A stretch of DNA of 60,140 bases from Myxococcales bacterium (GTDB lineage: Bacteria; Myxococcota_A; UBA796; GCA-2862545): assembly GCA_019634415.1 (NCBI GenBank), contig JAHQVJ010000081.1:1-60140 (forward strand), given 5' to 3'. Each line of letters begins with the position of its first letter. The stretch's first letter is position 1. Position numbers and translations under genes: made by a program. Shown in pieces: positions 24,288 through 33,269 of this stretch. The notes beneath the pieces were generated by a model. The model worked only from the letters and a program-made list of their open reading frames with translations, was not told the DNA's origin and ran no database searches.

Positions 24288-25745
24288 CTAGGGCTCCGCC
24301 AGCAGCCTGCGGGCCATCGCCTCTCCCGCCCGCCAGTCCCGCTCCCCGCGGGTGTGCAGGTGGTGCACCGCCACCGCCGTGAAGGCCAGCGACCGCAGCT
24401 TGCCGTTCGTGGCCGCATCCACCACGTCCGCCGTGGACAGCCACACCACCGGGCCCACCACCAAGGTGCGCGGCCCGCCAAGCGCCACACCCACGCGGGA
24501 GGGCGCCGGGCCGAACGCCTCTGTGGCCAGCTCCACCGCCTTCAGCACCTCCGATGCCAGCGGAGCCACCACCGTCGACAGCTTGGGCTCGTGGGCCCAC
24601 ACCGTGGCCTCCAGCGTGGACAGGCAGCCGCGATCCGGCACGAGGTGATCGCCCTGCACCCGCGCCCAGGGAGCGCCCGTGGCCAGCCGCGGTGCTCCGT
24701 CGAGCTGCAGTAGCACCGAGGACCGTGCCTCCATCGTGCCCTCGGTGGTGCCCCAGCGGCCCTTCTGCGTCTGGGGCTGCCAGCGCTCGTCGGCCGTGCC
24801 CGGCCGCGGCACCACCCGCGGCGGGTTCTGCCCCCGCAGGTTCCCCCCGGCGTAGACCTGGACCGCCGTGGCGCGCTCCGCCGCCCACCCCGAGCACACC
24901 GGCGAGCCGTCGAGCGGCACCGCCACCGCTCCCGCGGGCGCGCGGCCCGCCACCGCTCCGTCCCACCAGCCGTCACCGTCGGTGTCGAACCGGTCGTCGC
25001 GCGTGCCGAGGATCGCCTCGGCCACCGCCGGAACGCCGTCGAGATCCCGATCAGCCAGCGCCTTCCGCTGCGCCGACGCACCGCCCCGCAGCGCGGTGAG
25101 CACCTGGTTGCCCGGCTCACCCGCGTCCTCGAGCATCGCCATCAGCCGGGGCCAGGTGAGCCCCCCCTCGGGCCAGAGCGCTCCGTCCTCGAGCACCAGC
25201 GCAGCGCTGCGCATCAGCCGAGCAGCCCCCACGTAGGCATCGGTACGGATCGCCCCCAGCGACTCCGTGCGGTGGGCACCCGGCGCTTCCCACGTGCGCA
25301 GATCCACCAGGCCCGTCAGATCCCGCCCGTCGTCGAACTGCAGCGTGGCCAGCCCCGGCGTGTGGGCCACCATGCAGTCACTGAGCAGCTCCGCCACGCC
25401 CTCCACCAAGCCCAGGGGCCCCTGCGAGACCCAGGCATGGGCCACCTCGTGGACCAACACCTCGCGGTGGCGCTCCGGCTCGGTGTTCAGATCGATCCGG
25501 ATCAGGTGGCCATCGGGATCCGTGTGGGCCACCCCCAGGTAGCCTCCGGGGATGGTGCGATGCACGATCTCCACCTCGGCCTTGGCCAGGCCCGGCCGGC
25601 CGGTACAGACCTCCGCCGCAGACCACGCCGCTCGTGCCACCGCCACGTCCGCGGGGTCTCCCGTGAACTGTGGCATGGCGCTGGCTGGTAGTGCGCCGAG
25701 CAGGGCGAGCGTGATGGGCACCTTCCCAGTGACATCGTAAGGCAT
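24288..25745 (-). CDS. Exported gluzincin-like zinc metalloprotease with Ca-binding repeat
   Basis: A 485-aa protein with a signal peptide (ITLALLGALPASA). It has a metallopeptidase site, HEVAHAW (HExxH), with a second glutamate about 18 residues on (LVEGVAELLSD), as in gluzincins. A calcium-binding-like stretch, DRDLDGVPAVAEAILGTRDD then DTDGDGWWDG, resembles thrombospondin type-3 or dockerin loops. The C-terminal half is not recognised and may bind substrate. The gene starts 18 bases after the UbiD stop on the same strand, so they may share a transcript. The substrate is unknown. Confidence 0.7.
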   Translation of the reverse strand: MPYDVTGKVPITLALLGALPASAMPQFTGDPADVAVARAAWSAAEVCTGRPGLAKAEVEIVHRTIPGGYLGVAHTDPDGHLIRIDLNTEPERHREVLVHEVAHAWVSQGPLGLVEGVAELLSDCMVAHTPGLATLQFDDGRDLTGLVDLRTWEAPGAHRTESLGAIRTDAYVGAARLMRSAALVLEDGALWPEGGLTWPRLMAMLEDAGEPGNQVLTALRGGASAQRKALADRDLDGVPAVAEAILGTRDDRFDTDGDGWWDGAVAGRAPAGAVAVPLDGSPVCSGWAAERATAVQVYAGGNLRGQNPPRVVPRPGTADERWQPQTQKGRWGTTEGTMEARSSVLLQLDGAPRLATGAPWARVQGDHLVPDRGCLSTLEATVWAHEPKLSTVVAPLASEVLKAVELATEAFGPAPSRVGVALGGPRTLVVGPVVWLSTADVVDAATNGKLRSLAFTAVAVHHLHTRGERDWRAGEAMARRLLAEP

Positions 25746-25763
25746 GTGCGGTTCCCGGGGATG

Positions 25764-27563
25764 TCAACGATCCAGGTGCGCCGCGTCGGAGTCGCCCATC
25801 TCCACCGTGTGATCCCCGAAATACTCCGACCATCGACGGTCCACCAGCGCCCGGGTGTCGTCGTCGCAGAACAGCTCGTCCGGGTAGCCCGCCTTCATGC
25901 GGGCATCGATGCCGATGGACCCCTCGAACACCAGGTGGTGGCGGTCCACCCGGGTCCGGGCCGCCTTGAGATCGGCGGCCGGCTCGAACCGCGTGAACGT
26001 CGTCCACAGGAAGCGCGCCGGGCTCGACGCCGCCTTGGCCGCGTCGTCCACGAGCACCACCAGTGGCCAGTCCTCGAGATCGCCCAGGATGCGCTGCAGC
26101 AGGTCGGGGTCCTCGGCATGGGACGGCCCACTCACCAGCAGACAGCCCCCGCAGAACGCCACCGCGTCGCGCACCCCGGCGGGCGTCGATCCCGAGAACG
26201 ACCGCTTCAGCTCGCGCCACGGCTCGCCCAACCCCAGCATCACGCCCTTGGAGCCGAGGTTCACCTCGGGTCCTGCGTAGTCCAGCGTGTCCATCGACAG
26301 GTTCGACAGCACGTACAGATCCGTCTCGGGGTGGAACCGCGCCAGCAGGTGTTCCAGCACGGCGCGCGCGTCCGACAGATCCACCGGCTGGTCCACCAGC
26401 AGCAGGAACTTCGTCAGCGACAGCTGTCCCTCGCCCAGGATCCGGAAGGCCGACTGCATGGCCTCGCGCTGGTAGCGATCCTCCACCACGGCCGACGCGA
26501 GCGCGTGGTAGCCCGTCTCCCCGTAGGTCCACAGGTCCCGCACCGAGGGCATCACCAAGGGGAAGACCGGCGAGAGCAGCTTCTGCAGGTAGTCGCCGAT
26601 GAAGGCATCTTCCTGGCGTGGCTTGCCCACCACCGTGGCCGGCCACACCGCGTTCCGCCGTCGGCACACCGCGTCGACGTGCAGCACCGGGTAGGGATGC
26701 TCGAGGCTGTAGTAGCCGTAGTGGTCGCCGAAGGGCCCCTCCGGCGCCATCTCGTTCGGCTTGACGTGCCCCACCAGCGCGTACTCGCAGTTCGCCACCA
26801 GCGGATGCGGATGCCCCGCCACGGGATTGTCCGCCATGGGCAGCCGGCTCCCCAGCAGCAGCGACGACAACAGCAGCTCCGGCACGTTCTCGGGCAACGG
26901 CGCGATGGCGCCCAGGATCAGCGCCGGAGGGCCGCCCACGAGCACCGTGACCGGCAGATCCTCACCGCGCTGACGCGCCACGTGGTGGTGGAATCCACCG
27001 CCCTTGCCGATCTGCCAGTGCATGCCCGTGGTCGTGGGCGAGTGCCGCTGTACCCGGTACATCCCCAGGTTGTGCCGCCCATCGTCGGGGTGCTGGGTGT
27101 AGACCAGCGGCAGGGTCACGAAGTGGCCCCCGTCGTCGGGCCAGCTCTTGATCATCGGGATCTTGTCGAGGGCAGCGGGCTGCTCCACCACCTCCGTGAC
27201 GGGACCATGACCCACGCGCCGCATGCCCACCCGCAGTCCTTGCATGAAGAAGTCTCGCTCCTTCCACAGCTTGCCGAAGGTCGGCGGCACCAGCTCGTGG
27301 GTGAGGCGCACGGCGCGCTCCACGAACTCCCGCGGACGGCCGCCGAAGGCCATGTCCACCCGATCGGTGGTGCCGAACAGGTTGGTCACCACGGGCACGT
27401 CGTAGCCCTTGGGACGCTTGAACAGCAGCGCCGGCCCCTCCGCCGCGATCACCCGGCGGTGGATCTCGGCGAGCTCCAGGGTGACGTCCACCTCGGCCTC
27501 GATCTCCACCAGCTTGCCCTCGCGCCGTAGCGCGGCCACGAAGCTCTGCACGTCCGCGTACAC
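25764..27563 (-). CDS. UbiD family prenylated-FMN-dependent decarboxylase
   Basis: A 599-aa UbiD-type reversible decarboxylase using prenyl-FMN supplied by a UbiX, which is not in the window. The signature EMAPEGPFGDHYGYYS carries the conserved glutamates and Arg/His surroundings of the active site, and PVVTNLFGT and GMYRVQ are also family motifs. Members act in ubiquinone or futalosine-pathway menaquinone synthesis, or on aromatic acids. At this length and in this presumed lineage a menaquinone role is plausible but unproved. The GTG at 27563 is chosen because GGGAGG precedes it by 6 bases and it matches the usual start of the family. It is divergent from the TetR gene, whose operator lies within 110 bases. 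Confidence 0.88.
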   Translation of the reverse strand: MYADVQSFVAALRREGKLVEIEAEVDVTLELAEIHRRVIAAEGPALLFKRPKGYDVPVVTNLFGTTDRVDMAFGGRPREFVERAVRLTHELVPPTFGKLWKERDFFMQGLRVGMRRVGHGPVTEVVEQPAALDKIPMIKSWPDDGGHFVTLPLVYTQHPDDGRHNLGMYRVQRHSPTTTGMHWQIGKGGGFHHHVARQRGEDLPVTVLVGGPPALILGAIAPLPENVPELLLSSLLLGSRLPMADNPVAGHPHPLVANCEYALVGHVKPNEMAPEGPFGDHYGYYSLEHPYPVLHVDAVCRRRNAVWPATVVGKPRQEDAFIGDYLQKLLSPVFPLVMPSVRDLWTYGETGYHALASAVVEDRYQREAMQSAFRILGEGQLSLTKFLLLVDQPVDLSDARAVLEHLLARFHPETDLYVLSNLSMDTLDYAGPEVNLGSKGVMLGLGEPWRELKRSFSGSTPAGVRDAVAFCGGCLLVSGPSHAEDPDLLQRILGDLEDWPLVVLVDDAAKAASSPARFLWTTFTRFEPAADLKAARTRVDRHHLVFEGSIGIDARMKAGYPDELFCDDDTRALVDRRWSEYFGDHTVEMGDSDAAHLDR

Positions 27564-27671
27564 CCATGCCCTCCCGACCACCAATGGTGGCTCCTACTGC
27601 AGCCGTATCGAACGGCACCCAACCACTGGTTGCAGCGTGTGGTTGCCGCCGAAGCGTTGCACATCCGAATC

Positions 27672-27689
27672 GGAATGAATATTCCCTCC
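27672..27689. promoter_or_regulatory. TetR operator, copy 1 (tetR/ubiD divergent region)
   Basis: GGAATGAATATTCCCTCC matches the perfect palindrome in front of the SDR gene at 16 of 18 positions and keeps the GAATATTC core. It sits immediately before the TetR start, so autorepression is likely. Confidence 0.75.
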
Positions 27690-27692
27690 GGC

Positions 27693-28262
27693 ATGAGCCC
27701 TAGAGCCTCCAAGCGTCGAGACATCGAGCGCGCCGCGCTGGCCCTGTTCGGCACCCGCGGCTTCCACGGCACCTCCATGCCCGATCTGGCCGAGGAGGCC
27801 GGCGTCGGCCCCGGCACGATCTACCGCCACTTCGAGAGCAAGGAAGCCCTGGTCAACGAGATGTACCAGCACTGGAAGGCCAAGATGGCCTCCGAGGTCT
27901 ACGCGAACCTGCCGGTGGACGTCCCCTGGCGGGAGCGGTTCCGCGCGCTGTGGCGCGGCCTCTTCCAGTTCGACGCAGACCACCACGGTGCCATCGACTT
28001 CTTGGACCTGCAGTTCCACAGCGACTACCTCGATGCCTCCAGCCGGGCCCTGGAGCAGCAGTCCGCCACCCTGCTCTTCACCATGATCACCATGGCCCAG
28101 GCCGAACAGATCGTGGTGGACCTCCCTCCCCCGGCCGTGGTGGCGCTGGTGTACAGCTCGTTCGTCGGACTCGTTCGAGCGCAGCGCGAGGGGTACCTCA
28201 CGCTCGACGACGCGCTGATCGACGCGGCCGAGGAGCGCGTGTGGGCCATGATTCGTCGCTGA
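27693..28262 (+). CDS. TetR family regulator of the adjacent SDR operon
   Basis: A 189-aa regulator with the TetR helix-turn-helix at about residues 6-52 (IERAALALFGTRGFHGTSMP, AEEAGVGPGTIYRHFESKEA), then an all-helical ligand-binding domain of unknown specificity. The ATG at 27693 is the likely start. ATG 27675 lies inside the operator and would add only six residues. Neither has a clear Shine-Dalgarno site, so the message may be leaderless. It probably represses itself and the SDR operon through the shared GAATATTC palindromes. Confidence 0.88.
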   Translation: MSPRASKRRDIERAALALFGTRGFHGTSMPDLAEEAGVGPGTIYRHFESKEALVNEMYQHWKAKMASEVYANLPVDVPWRERFRALWRGLFQFDADHHGAIDFLDLQFHSDYLDASSRALEQQSATLLFTMITMAQAEQIVVDLPPPAVVALVYSSFVGLVRAQREGYLTLDDALIDAAEERVWAMIRR

Positions 28263-28296
28263 GGTGCCCTCTGGGCCGATCCCTTCGATTTGAAAC

Positions 28297-28314
28297 GGAA
28301 GGAATATTCCTTCC
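28297..28314. promoter_or_regulatory. TetR operator, copy 2 (SDR promoter)
   Basis: GGAAGGAATATTCCTTCC is a perfect 18-bp palindrome. It ends just before the AAGGAG ribosome-binding site of the SDR gene. Copy 1 lies upstream of tetR. Confidence 0.8.
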
Positions 28315-28328
28315 TAAGGAGCCAAACC

Positions 28329-29213
28329 ATGAGCCAGATCATCTTGATCACTGGCGCCACCAGTGGAATCGGGCGTCATGCGGCGCTGCACCTCGCGAGG
28401 CAGGGTCACCGCGTCATCGCCACCGGGCGGCGCCGAGCCGCGCTCGACAGCCTTCGCGCCGAGGCAGGTGAGCACTGGGTGCGATGCGTGCCCATGGACG
28501 TCACCGATCTCGCGTCCATCGACGCGGCCAGGACCTCCGTGGACCAGCTCACCGACGGCCACGGCGTGGACGTGCTGATCAACAACGCGGGCTTCGGCCA
28601 GGGCGGTGCGGTGCTGGACGTGGACCCCGCCGACGTCGCCGCGCAGTACCACACCAACGTGTTCGGACTGCTCTGTGTGACCCGCGCGTTCGCACCCGCG
28701 ATGATCGGGCGCGGACACGGCAAGATCGTGAACGTGTCCAGCCTCGGGGGGCGGCTCACACTGCCGATGATGGGGGTGTACACCTCCACCAAGTTCGCCG
28801 TGGAGGCGCTGTCCGATGCGCTCCGGATCGAGCTCGCGCCACTGGGCGTGCACGTGGCGGTGGTGCAGCCCGGCAGCATCCGCACCGAGTTCAACCAGAC
28901 CATGCAGGGCACCACCCGCAAGGTGGAGCGCACGGGTCCGTGGGCCGCGGTCTACGACCACACCGATCGGGTGGCCACGGCCTTCGAGCAGTACAGCTCT
29001 GGCCCCATCGTGATCAGCCGGGTGCTGGCGCGGATCGTGAACGCACGCCGGCCTCGTGCCCGCTACTTCGCCCCCTTCAGAGAGTCCGTGCTGATGATCC
29101 TGGGCACCTGGCTGCCCACCCGCGTGACCGACTTCGTCTTGGCGCGCGTGTTCGGCGTGACCTCGGCGCGTCCACACGCACCTGCGCTCACGCAGGCTTG
29201 GGAGGCGCCGTGA
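28329..29213 (+). CDS. Short-chain dehydrogenase/reductase (SDR)
   Basis: A 294-aa classical-type SDR that uses NAD(P)H to oxidise or reduce an alcohol, ketone or lipid-like substrate in the cytoplasm. It has the cofactor motif TGATSGIG, then NNAG, the catalytic serine in VNVSSLGG and the YxxxK pair in YTSTK. The extended C-terminus is common in the 'oxidoreductase/retinol dehydrogenase' group. The ATG at 28329 follows AAGGAG by 7 bases. The TetR palindrome lies directly upstream, and the START-like gene overlaps its stop, so it is the first gene of a TetR-controlled operon. Confidence 0.92.
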   Translation: MSQIILITGATSGIGRHAALHLARQGHRVIATGRRRAALDSLRAEAGEHWVRCVPMDVTDLASIDAARTSVDQLTDGHGVDVLINNAGFGQGGAVLDVDPADVAAQYHTNVFGLLCVTRAFAPAMIGRGHGKIVNVSSLGGRLTLPMMGVYTSTKFAVEALSDALRIELAPLGVHVAVVQPGSIRTEFNQTMQGTTRKVERTGPWAAVYDHTDRVATAFEQYSSGPIVISRVLARIVNARRPRARYFAPFRESVLMILGTWLPTRVTDFVLARVFGVTSARPHAPALTQAWEAP

Positions 29214-29857
29214 TCTGGCTACTCGCGGCAGGATCTGCCCACGCAGCGGCGCCCAGCTGGGAGGCCCTCGCGGCCCAGAGCGGCTGGCGCGATCTGGGGG
29301 AGCGCCGCTCCGCCATCGGCCCGGTGAACGTACGCACGAAGAAGCTCGACGACGCGGGCTGCGTGGAGGGTCGGGCCACCGTGGACGTGCCCGTCGCGTC
29401 GATGATGGCGCTCGCGCGAGACATGGTCAGCGCGGTGGACTGGAGCCAGGCCGATCTCGCCGAGTCCCGGGAGATCCGGCGCTCGGGGCCAGACGAGTTC
29501 CTGCTCTACCAGTACTACGACGCGCCCGGCTGGACGTTCACCGCGGACCGGTACTGGGTGATCCGAGGTCGAGCCTCCTCGCGCGACACAGGCGGTCGCT
29601 ACCGCTACGAGCGCGTCGACGCCACGCTCCACCCAGCAGCCCACGACGCCGCGATGGCTCGAAGCTCGCGCGCCATCGAGCCTCCCGTGAACTACGGCGA
29701 GTGGCTGTTCGACAGTGGCCCAGAGGGCACCACGGTGCTCTACCGCTCCTGCACCGACGTGGGCGGCCGCCTGCCCGACCGCTTGGTGCACTGGCTGAAC
29801 ACCAACCAGGTCCCGAACATGATCGCCGACTTCGTCGAGGAAGCCGCCGAGCGCTGA
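29210..29857 (+). CDS. Exported START/SRPBCC-domain protein
   Basis: A 215-aa protein with a signal peptide (VIWLLAAGSAHA) followed by a START-like lipid-binding fold: helix-grip pattern with RRSGPDEFLLYQYYDAPGW, a RYWVIRGRAS strand and the long C-terminal helix (LVHWLNTNQVPNMIADFVEE). Such domains bind a hydrophobic ligand, here probably in the periplasm. The GTG overlaps the SDR stop (GTGA) and has GGGAGG upstream. With the SDR and TetR it may form a small system that senses and modifies a lipid or sterol-like compound; the ligand is not known. Confidence 0.78.
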   Translation: MIWLLAAGSAHAAAPSWEALAAQSGWRDLGERRSAIGPVNVRTKKLDDAGCVEGRATVDVPVASMMALARDMVSAVDWSQADLAESREIRRSGPDEFLLYQYYDAPGWTFTADRYWVIRGRASSRDTGGRYRYERVDATLHPAAHDAAMARSSRAIEPPVNYGEWLFDSGPEGTTVLYRSCTDVGGRLPDRLVHWLNTNQVPNMIADFVEEAAER

Positions 29858-30286
29858 CTATCGGCGACGTCCCAGCCGCCTCAGTACGCCGATCAGACCG
29901 GCGAGCCCCGCCCGCGTGCGGGTGTCGGACACGTGGAACTTCAGCTCCACCTCCCACGGCATCGCGGCGTCGCGGCGATGCAGCTGCACCACCCGCCCCG
30001 GCAGCATCCCGTTGCCGCCCGGGAGCGGCAGGCGGAGCCAAGCCATGGCGTCGTCGGGCAGCGCGTACTCCACGTGGAGCAACGCGCCGCTCACGTCGAG
30101 CTGATGCACCAAGGCCCGCGACCGAGCGTGCAACATCTGCAGCGTGACCGGGATCGCACACGGCACCGCCGAGGTGGGGCGCGGGAGCCTCCGGATCAGC
30201 ATCTCCTCGTCGAGCTCCGTGCGCAGCTCCTGACGCATCACGTCCGGAAACAACACTGTGGAGCTGGCGAAGGTCTCACCATCCAT
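29858..30286 (-). CDS. PilZ-like domain protein
   Basis: A 142-aa soluble protein with a single beta-barrel-like domain resembling PilZ: IPVTLQMLHARSRALVHQ, LDVSGALLHVEYALPDD, then GRVVQLHRRDAA and VELKFHV. The 'D.S..G' half of the c-di-GMP motif is present (LDVSGA), but the RxxxR that binds the second guanine is not clear, so nucleotide binding may be lost. The stop abuts that of the convergent START-like gene. A 7-bp inverted repeat lies 44 bases upstream of its start. Confidence 0.5.
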   Translation of the reverse strand: MDGETFASSTVLFPDVMRQELRTELDEEMLIRRLPRPTSAVPCAIPVTLQMLHARSRALVHQLDVSGALLHVEYALPDDAMAWLRLPLPGGNGMLPGRVVQLHRRDAAMPWEVELKFHVSDTRTRAGLAGLIGVLRRLGRRR

Positions 30287-30329
30287 GTCGTCGAACCCCC
30301 TCCAAGACAGATCTTCGGTCGGGGGGCTG

Positions 30330-30347
30330 AAAGACTTGAGAGTCTTT
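30330..30347. promoter_or_regulatory. Inverted repeat upstream of the PilZ-like gene
   Basis: AAAGACT-TGAG-AGTCTTT is a perfect 7-bp inverted repeat with a 4-base loop. It lies between the esterase stop and the PilZ-like start, both on the minus strand. It may be an operator or a weak terminator for the esterase; no long T-run follows. Confidence 0.45.
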
Positions 30348-30410
30348 GCCGTTACCTCTAGAACTACGACGGATGATCCTGCGCTTCTCGCCGCGATCTC
30401 CCCGCTCGGT

Positions 30411-31691
30411 TCAAGGGCAGTCGCGCGGCGGCACGTTGTCGGGGTCGGCGTACCAGTCTCCCCCCTCCGACTCGTACAGCGGGAAGGTGCGGGTCACGCC
30501 GTGCTGGTTCAGCAGCGCCACGTAGGTGGCGTCCGCGGCGCCCCAGCCCGCCGGGTACAGCTGGTACCGAGGGATGTGACCGCTGATGGTGGTCACGTCG
30601 CTGTCGACCCAGGGATCGCAGTCTCCGTCTGGCGGCACCCCCGAGTCCTCGGGCTCCGGATCGGGCTCGGTGGGGGTGCCATCGTCGGGGTCCACGTCCC
30701 CGAACGGCTCGGTTCGCAGCGCGTTGCTCGAGAAGAACTCGGCCAACGCCCAGGCGAAGTCCACGCCCTCGGAGGCCACGAAGCGCAGCTCCGGGCCAGC
30801 CCCCGTCCCCGCAGGCCAGGCGTGCCCCATCCCCTGGGCCGAGATCTGGAAGATCCGGTCGTCGCTGCCCTGGGCGTAGATGGTCCCCACTCCGTCGGGC
30901 TGGTAGCCCCGGAGCGCGGTCACGTCGGCGCTGCGCGCCACCAGGGCGGCCCCGTCTCCCTGGTACAGGTCCGCCAGCATGCCCACGTCGACGTCGGCGT
31001 AGCCCTGAGCCACGATGTAGTCGAGGGTCCCCGCGACCACCCCGGCGAGCTGGGTGTCGAAGGACGCCGCGCGGCTCCCGGCCAGCGTGCGGCACACCCC
31101 TGCGGCCCGATCGGCCGTGGTGCTCACCGAGGAGATCTGAAAGGCCGTGGTGCCCACCGCTGGCGCTGCAGCCAGCCCCACCCCGGCGAACACGTCGGGA
31201 GCGAGGCAACCCATCACCGCCGCCATGCCGCCGCCGGAGGACAGACCCGAGATCCACACGCGATCGGGATGAACGTCCAGGGCCGGATCGTCGAGCACCG
31301 CATCCACCAGGCCGAGGAGCGCAGCGGGCTGGCCCACAGACCGGCTGTGGCTGGAGCCGTAGTAGTCCCAGCAGCCCGCATACACCCCTCCGTTCGGCAC
31401 GTCGGGCACCACCACCACGGCACCGAAGGCATCGGCCATCGACGCCAGATCGGTGCGGTCCACGAGATCGTCGGCCGACTGCGCACATCCGTGCAAGATC
31501 AGCAATGCCGGGCGCCCCAGCCCGTCCGCGGGCGCCCCCGACCCCACCAGCACCTCGGCAGACACACCGCCGAGCTGACTGCGCTCCCAGCGAGCCCGCG
31601 TGAGCACATCGGCGGAATCGGGGTCGAGGCTGCTGGGCGTACCGCAGGAAGAACCAAGACAGATCAGAGCGAGGAGAAAACGAAGATGCAC
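30411..31691 (-). CDS. PHB-depolymerase-type secreted esterase, lipoprotein
   Basis: A 426-aa alpha/beta hydrolase of the esterase PHB depolymerase (LpqC) family, which cleaves polyhydroxyalkanoate, feruloyl or similar esters. The leader VHLRFLLALICLGSSC ends in a lipobox-like cysteine. The oxyanion segment is LILHGCAQSA, the nucleophile is GLSSGGGMA (GxSxG), and the His is likely the one in QGMGHAWPAG. An acidic Asp/Pro/Glu linker is followed by a C-terminal domain (PRYQLYPAGWGAADATYVAL) that may bind substrate. The GTG at 31691 follows GGAGG by 5 bases and gives the shortest proper signal peptide; an ATG at 31703 is the alternative. Confidence 0.82.
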   Translation of the reverse strand: MHLRFLLALICLGSSCGTPSSLDPDSADVLTRARWERSQLGGVSAEVLVGSGAPADGLGRPALLILHGCAQSADDLVDRTDLASMADAFGAVVVVPDVPNGGVYAGCWDYYGSSHSRSVGQPAALLGLVDAVLDDPALDVHPDRVWISGLSSGGGMAAVMGCLAPDVFAGVGLAAAPAVGTTAFQISSVSTTADRAAGVCRTLAGSRAASFDTQLAGVVAGTLDYIVAQGYADVDVGMLADLYQGDGAALVARSADVTALRGYQPDGVGTIYAQGSDDRIFQISAQGMGHAWPAGTGAGPELRFVASEGVDFAWALAEFFSSNALRTEPFGDVDPDDGTPTEPDPEPEDSGVPPDGDCDPWVDSDVTTISGHIPRYQLYPAGWGAADATYVALLNQHGVTRTFPLYESEGGDWYADPDNVPPRDCP

Positions 31692-31829
31692 AGAGACCTC
31701 CATCACGATCAAACATGAGACATGACTCGGTTGTCAACTCAGTGGATCACGAGGAAGAACCGACGCCCCGTGGGCTCCGATCCGGTCCTGGCAGCTTCGA
31801 GCATGGTTCAGGGCGGGTTCGACGGCCTG

Positions 31830-33269
31830 CTAGCGCGACCAGCCTGCGTCGAAGACCCAGGTCCGGTCGTAGAGCGTGGGGAAGAACTCCGAGCGGTAGA
31901 CCTCGCCTTCGTCGAAGTAGCGCTGGGTCCAGCGCACCTGTCCCTGCCGCGTGACCTCGGCCGCGAAGGACGGGCCCACGCTGTGGGTGAAGAGCACCGA
32001 GCCATCGTCGGGCAGGCGATCGGCATCGCCGGCCGCGGGCGAGAAGAAGCCATCCCCGTGCTCGAACACGACGGTGGCGGTACGAGCCGTGCGGTCCACC
32101 TCCAGCTCGAGCACCCTGCTCCGCGGATCCCCTGGTCCGGGTCGACCGTTGCCGTTGTCGAAGAGCAGGACCGACAGGCGCTGGTCATCGATCCAGCGCC
32201 ACTCGGGCGCGTGCTGGTGGAAGAACCAGTCCGCATCGGGACGGTCCACGAGCGTGTAGTCGCCACCGAGCCCCAAGCGACCGGTCACCGCGCCCGACGG
32301 CGCGCGGATCTCGAGCAGCCAGTCCTGGTGGCGCAGGCTCATCCAGAACAGGTCCCCTTCCCCGTCGACGGTGTGGAGCAGCGCATTGGCGTGCAGCCAG
32401 TCCTCGTCGTGGTCGATCACGCCAAAGCGATCGTAGGGCAGCAGGAGTGGGTCGACGGACTGCCCGTCGTCGGGCGCTCCGTGGGAGGACCAGTCCCACA
32501 GCACCCGCTCGGCGTCGGGATCGAACACCACGATGCCCGCACCCTTGATGTCGTCCTCGTAGGTCCAGGTGAGCACGGCCCAGGCACCAGCCCACGGCCC
32601 CTCGGTGAGCTCGATCACCTCGTGCTCGTCGAGGCCCTCGTGGCGGTAGGTCAGCGCCCCGGACAGCTCATCGAGGCGCAGACGCTTCCCGATCCGCCCG
32701 GCGACGTCGAACTGCACGAGCTCGGACGACCCGTCTGGATGGGCGAGGAGCGTGCCGTCCGACAGAGGCCGCACGAACATGGTGTTGTCGGGCAGCGGCA
32801 CGTACAGCGTGGGACGGCCCTGACGATCGGTGCACGCGTAGGCTGGGCGCTCGGCCTCCCGAGCCGTGCAGATCGCCTCGGCATCTCCGAAGTCGTTGCC
32901 CAGCACATCGGTCTCGGTGTCGAGCAGGCGCTCGGGCCACTCGGTGGTCACCGACCAGGGCTGCCCCTGCACGCCGTCCACCACCACCGCGATCCGCCAG
33001 GTGCCGGGGCGCAGGCCGAGCACCACGGCCTCGGAGGTCGTGCGGGCCTGGAGCCGTAGGTCGGGCGTGCGCCGATCCAGCGCGTCGCCCATTCCATAGG
33101 AGAGGTGCACGGTGGTATCCGCCGAGGCCCTCAGCTCTGCGAAGGCCGACAGCGGGTTGTCGGGGTTCTCGAAGAACTGCGCCTCCACCTGGACCCCCTC
33201 GGGCGAGGTCACGGTGTCGGTGAAGTCGGGCTCCGGCGTGCCCGAGCAAGCGGCCAGCCAGACGATCAT
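31830..33269 (-). CDS. Arylsulfotransferase (ASST)-like lipoprotein
   Basis: A 479-aa exported protein of the bacterial arylsulfotransferase superfamily, a six-bladed beta-propeller. The leader [10 protein letters not shown] is short with a lipobox. An N-terminal beta domain precedes the propeller, which contains the family's typical HANALLHTVDGEGDLFWMS, FFHQHAPEWR and NGNGRP-like segments. ASST moves sulfate between aryl groups using a catalytic His. I cannot be certain that the His is conserved, so the protein could be a non-enzymatic propeller. The ATG overlaps the FtsH stop (ATGA), so it is co-translated with ftsH. The open frame continues far upstream within ftsH but is a shadow there. 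Confidence 0.72.
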   Translation of the reverse strand: MIVWLAACSGTPEPDFTDTVTSPEGVQVEAQFFENPDNPLSAFAELRASADTTVHLSYGMGDALDRRTPDLRLQARTTSEAVVLGLRPGTWRIAVVVDGVQGQPWSVTTEWPERLLDTETDVLGNDFGDAEAICTAREAERPAYACTDRQGRPTLYVPLPDNTMFVRPLSDGTLLAHPDGSSELVQFDVAGRIGKRLRLDELSGALTYRHEGLDEHEVIELTEGPWAGAWAVLTWTYEDDIKGAGIVVFDPDAERVLWDWSSHGAPDDGQSVDPLLLPYDRFGVIDHDEDWLHANALLHTVDGEGDLFWMSLRHQDWLLEIRAPSGAVTGRLGLGGDYTLVDRPDADWFFHQHAPEWRWIDDQRLSVLLFDNGNGRPGPGDPRSRVLELEVDRTARTATVVFEHGDGFFSPAAGDADRLPDDGSVLFTHSVGPSFAAEVTRQGQVRWTQRYFDEGEVYRSEFFPTLYDRTWVFDAGWSR

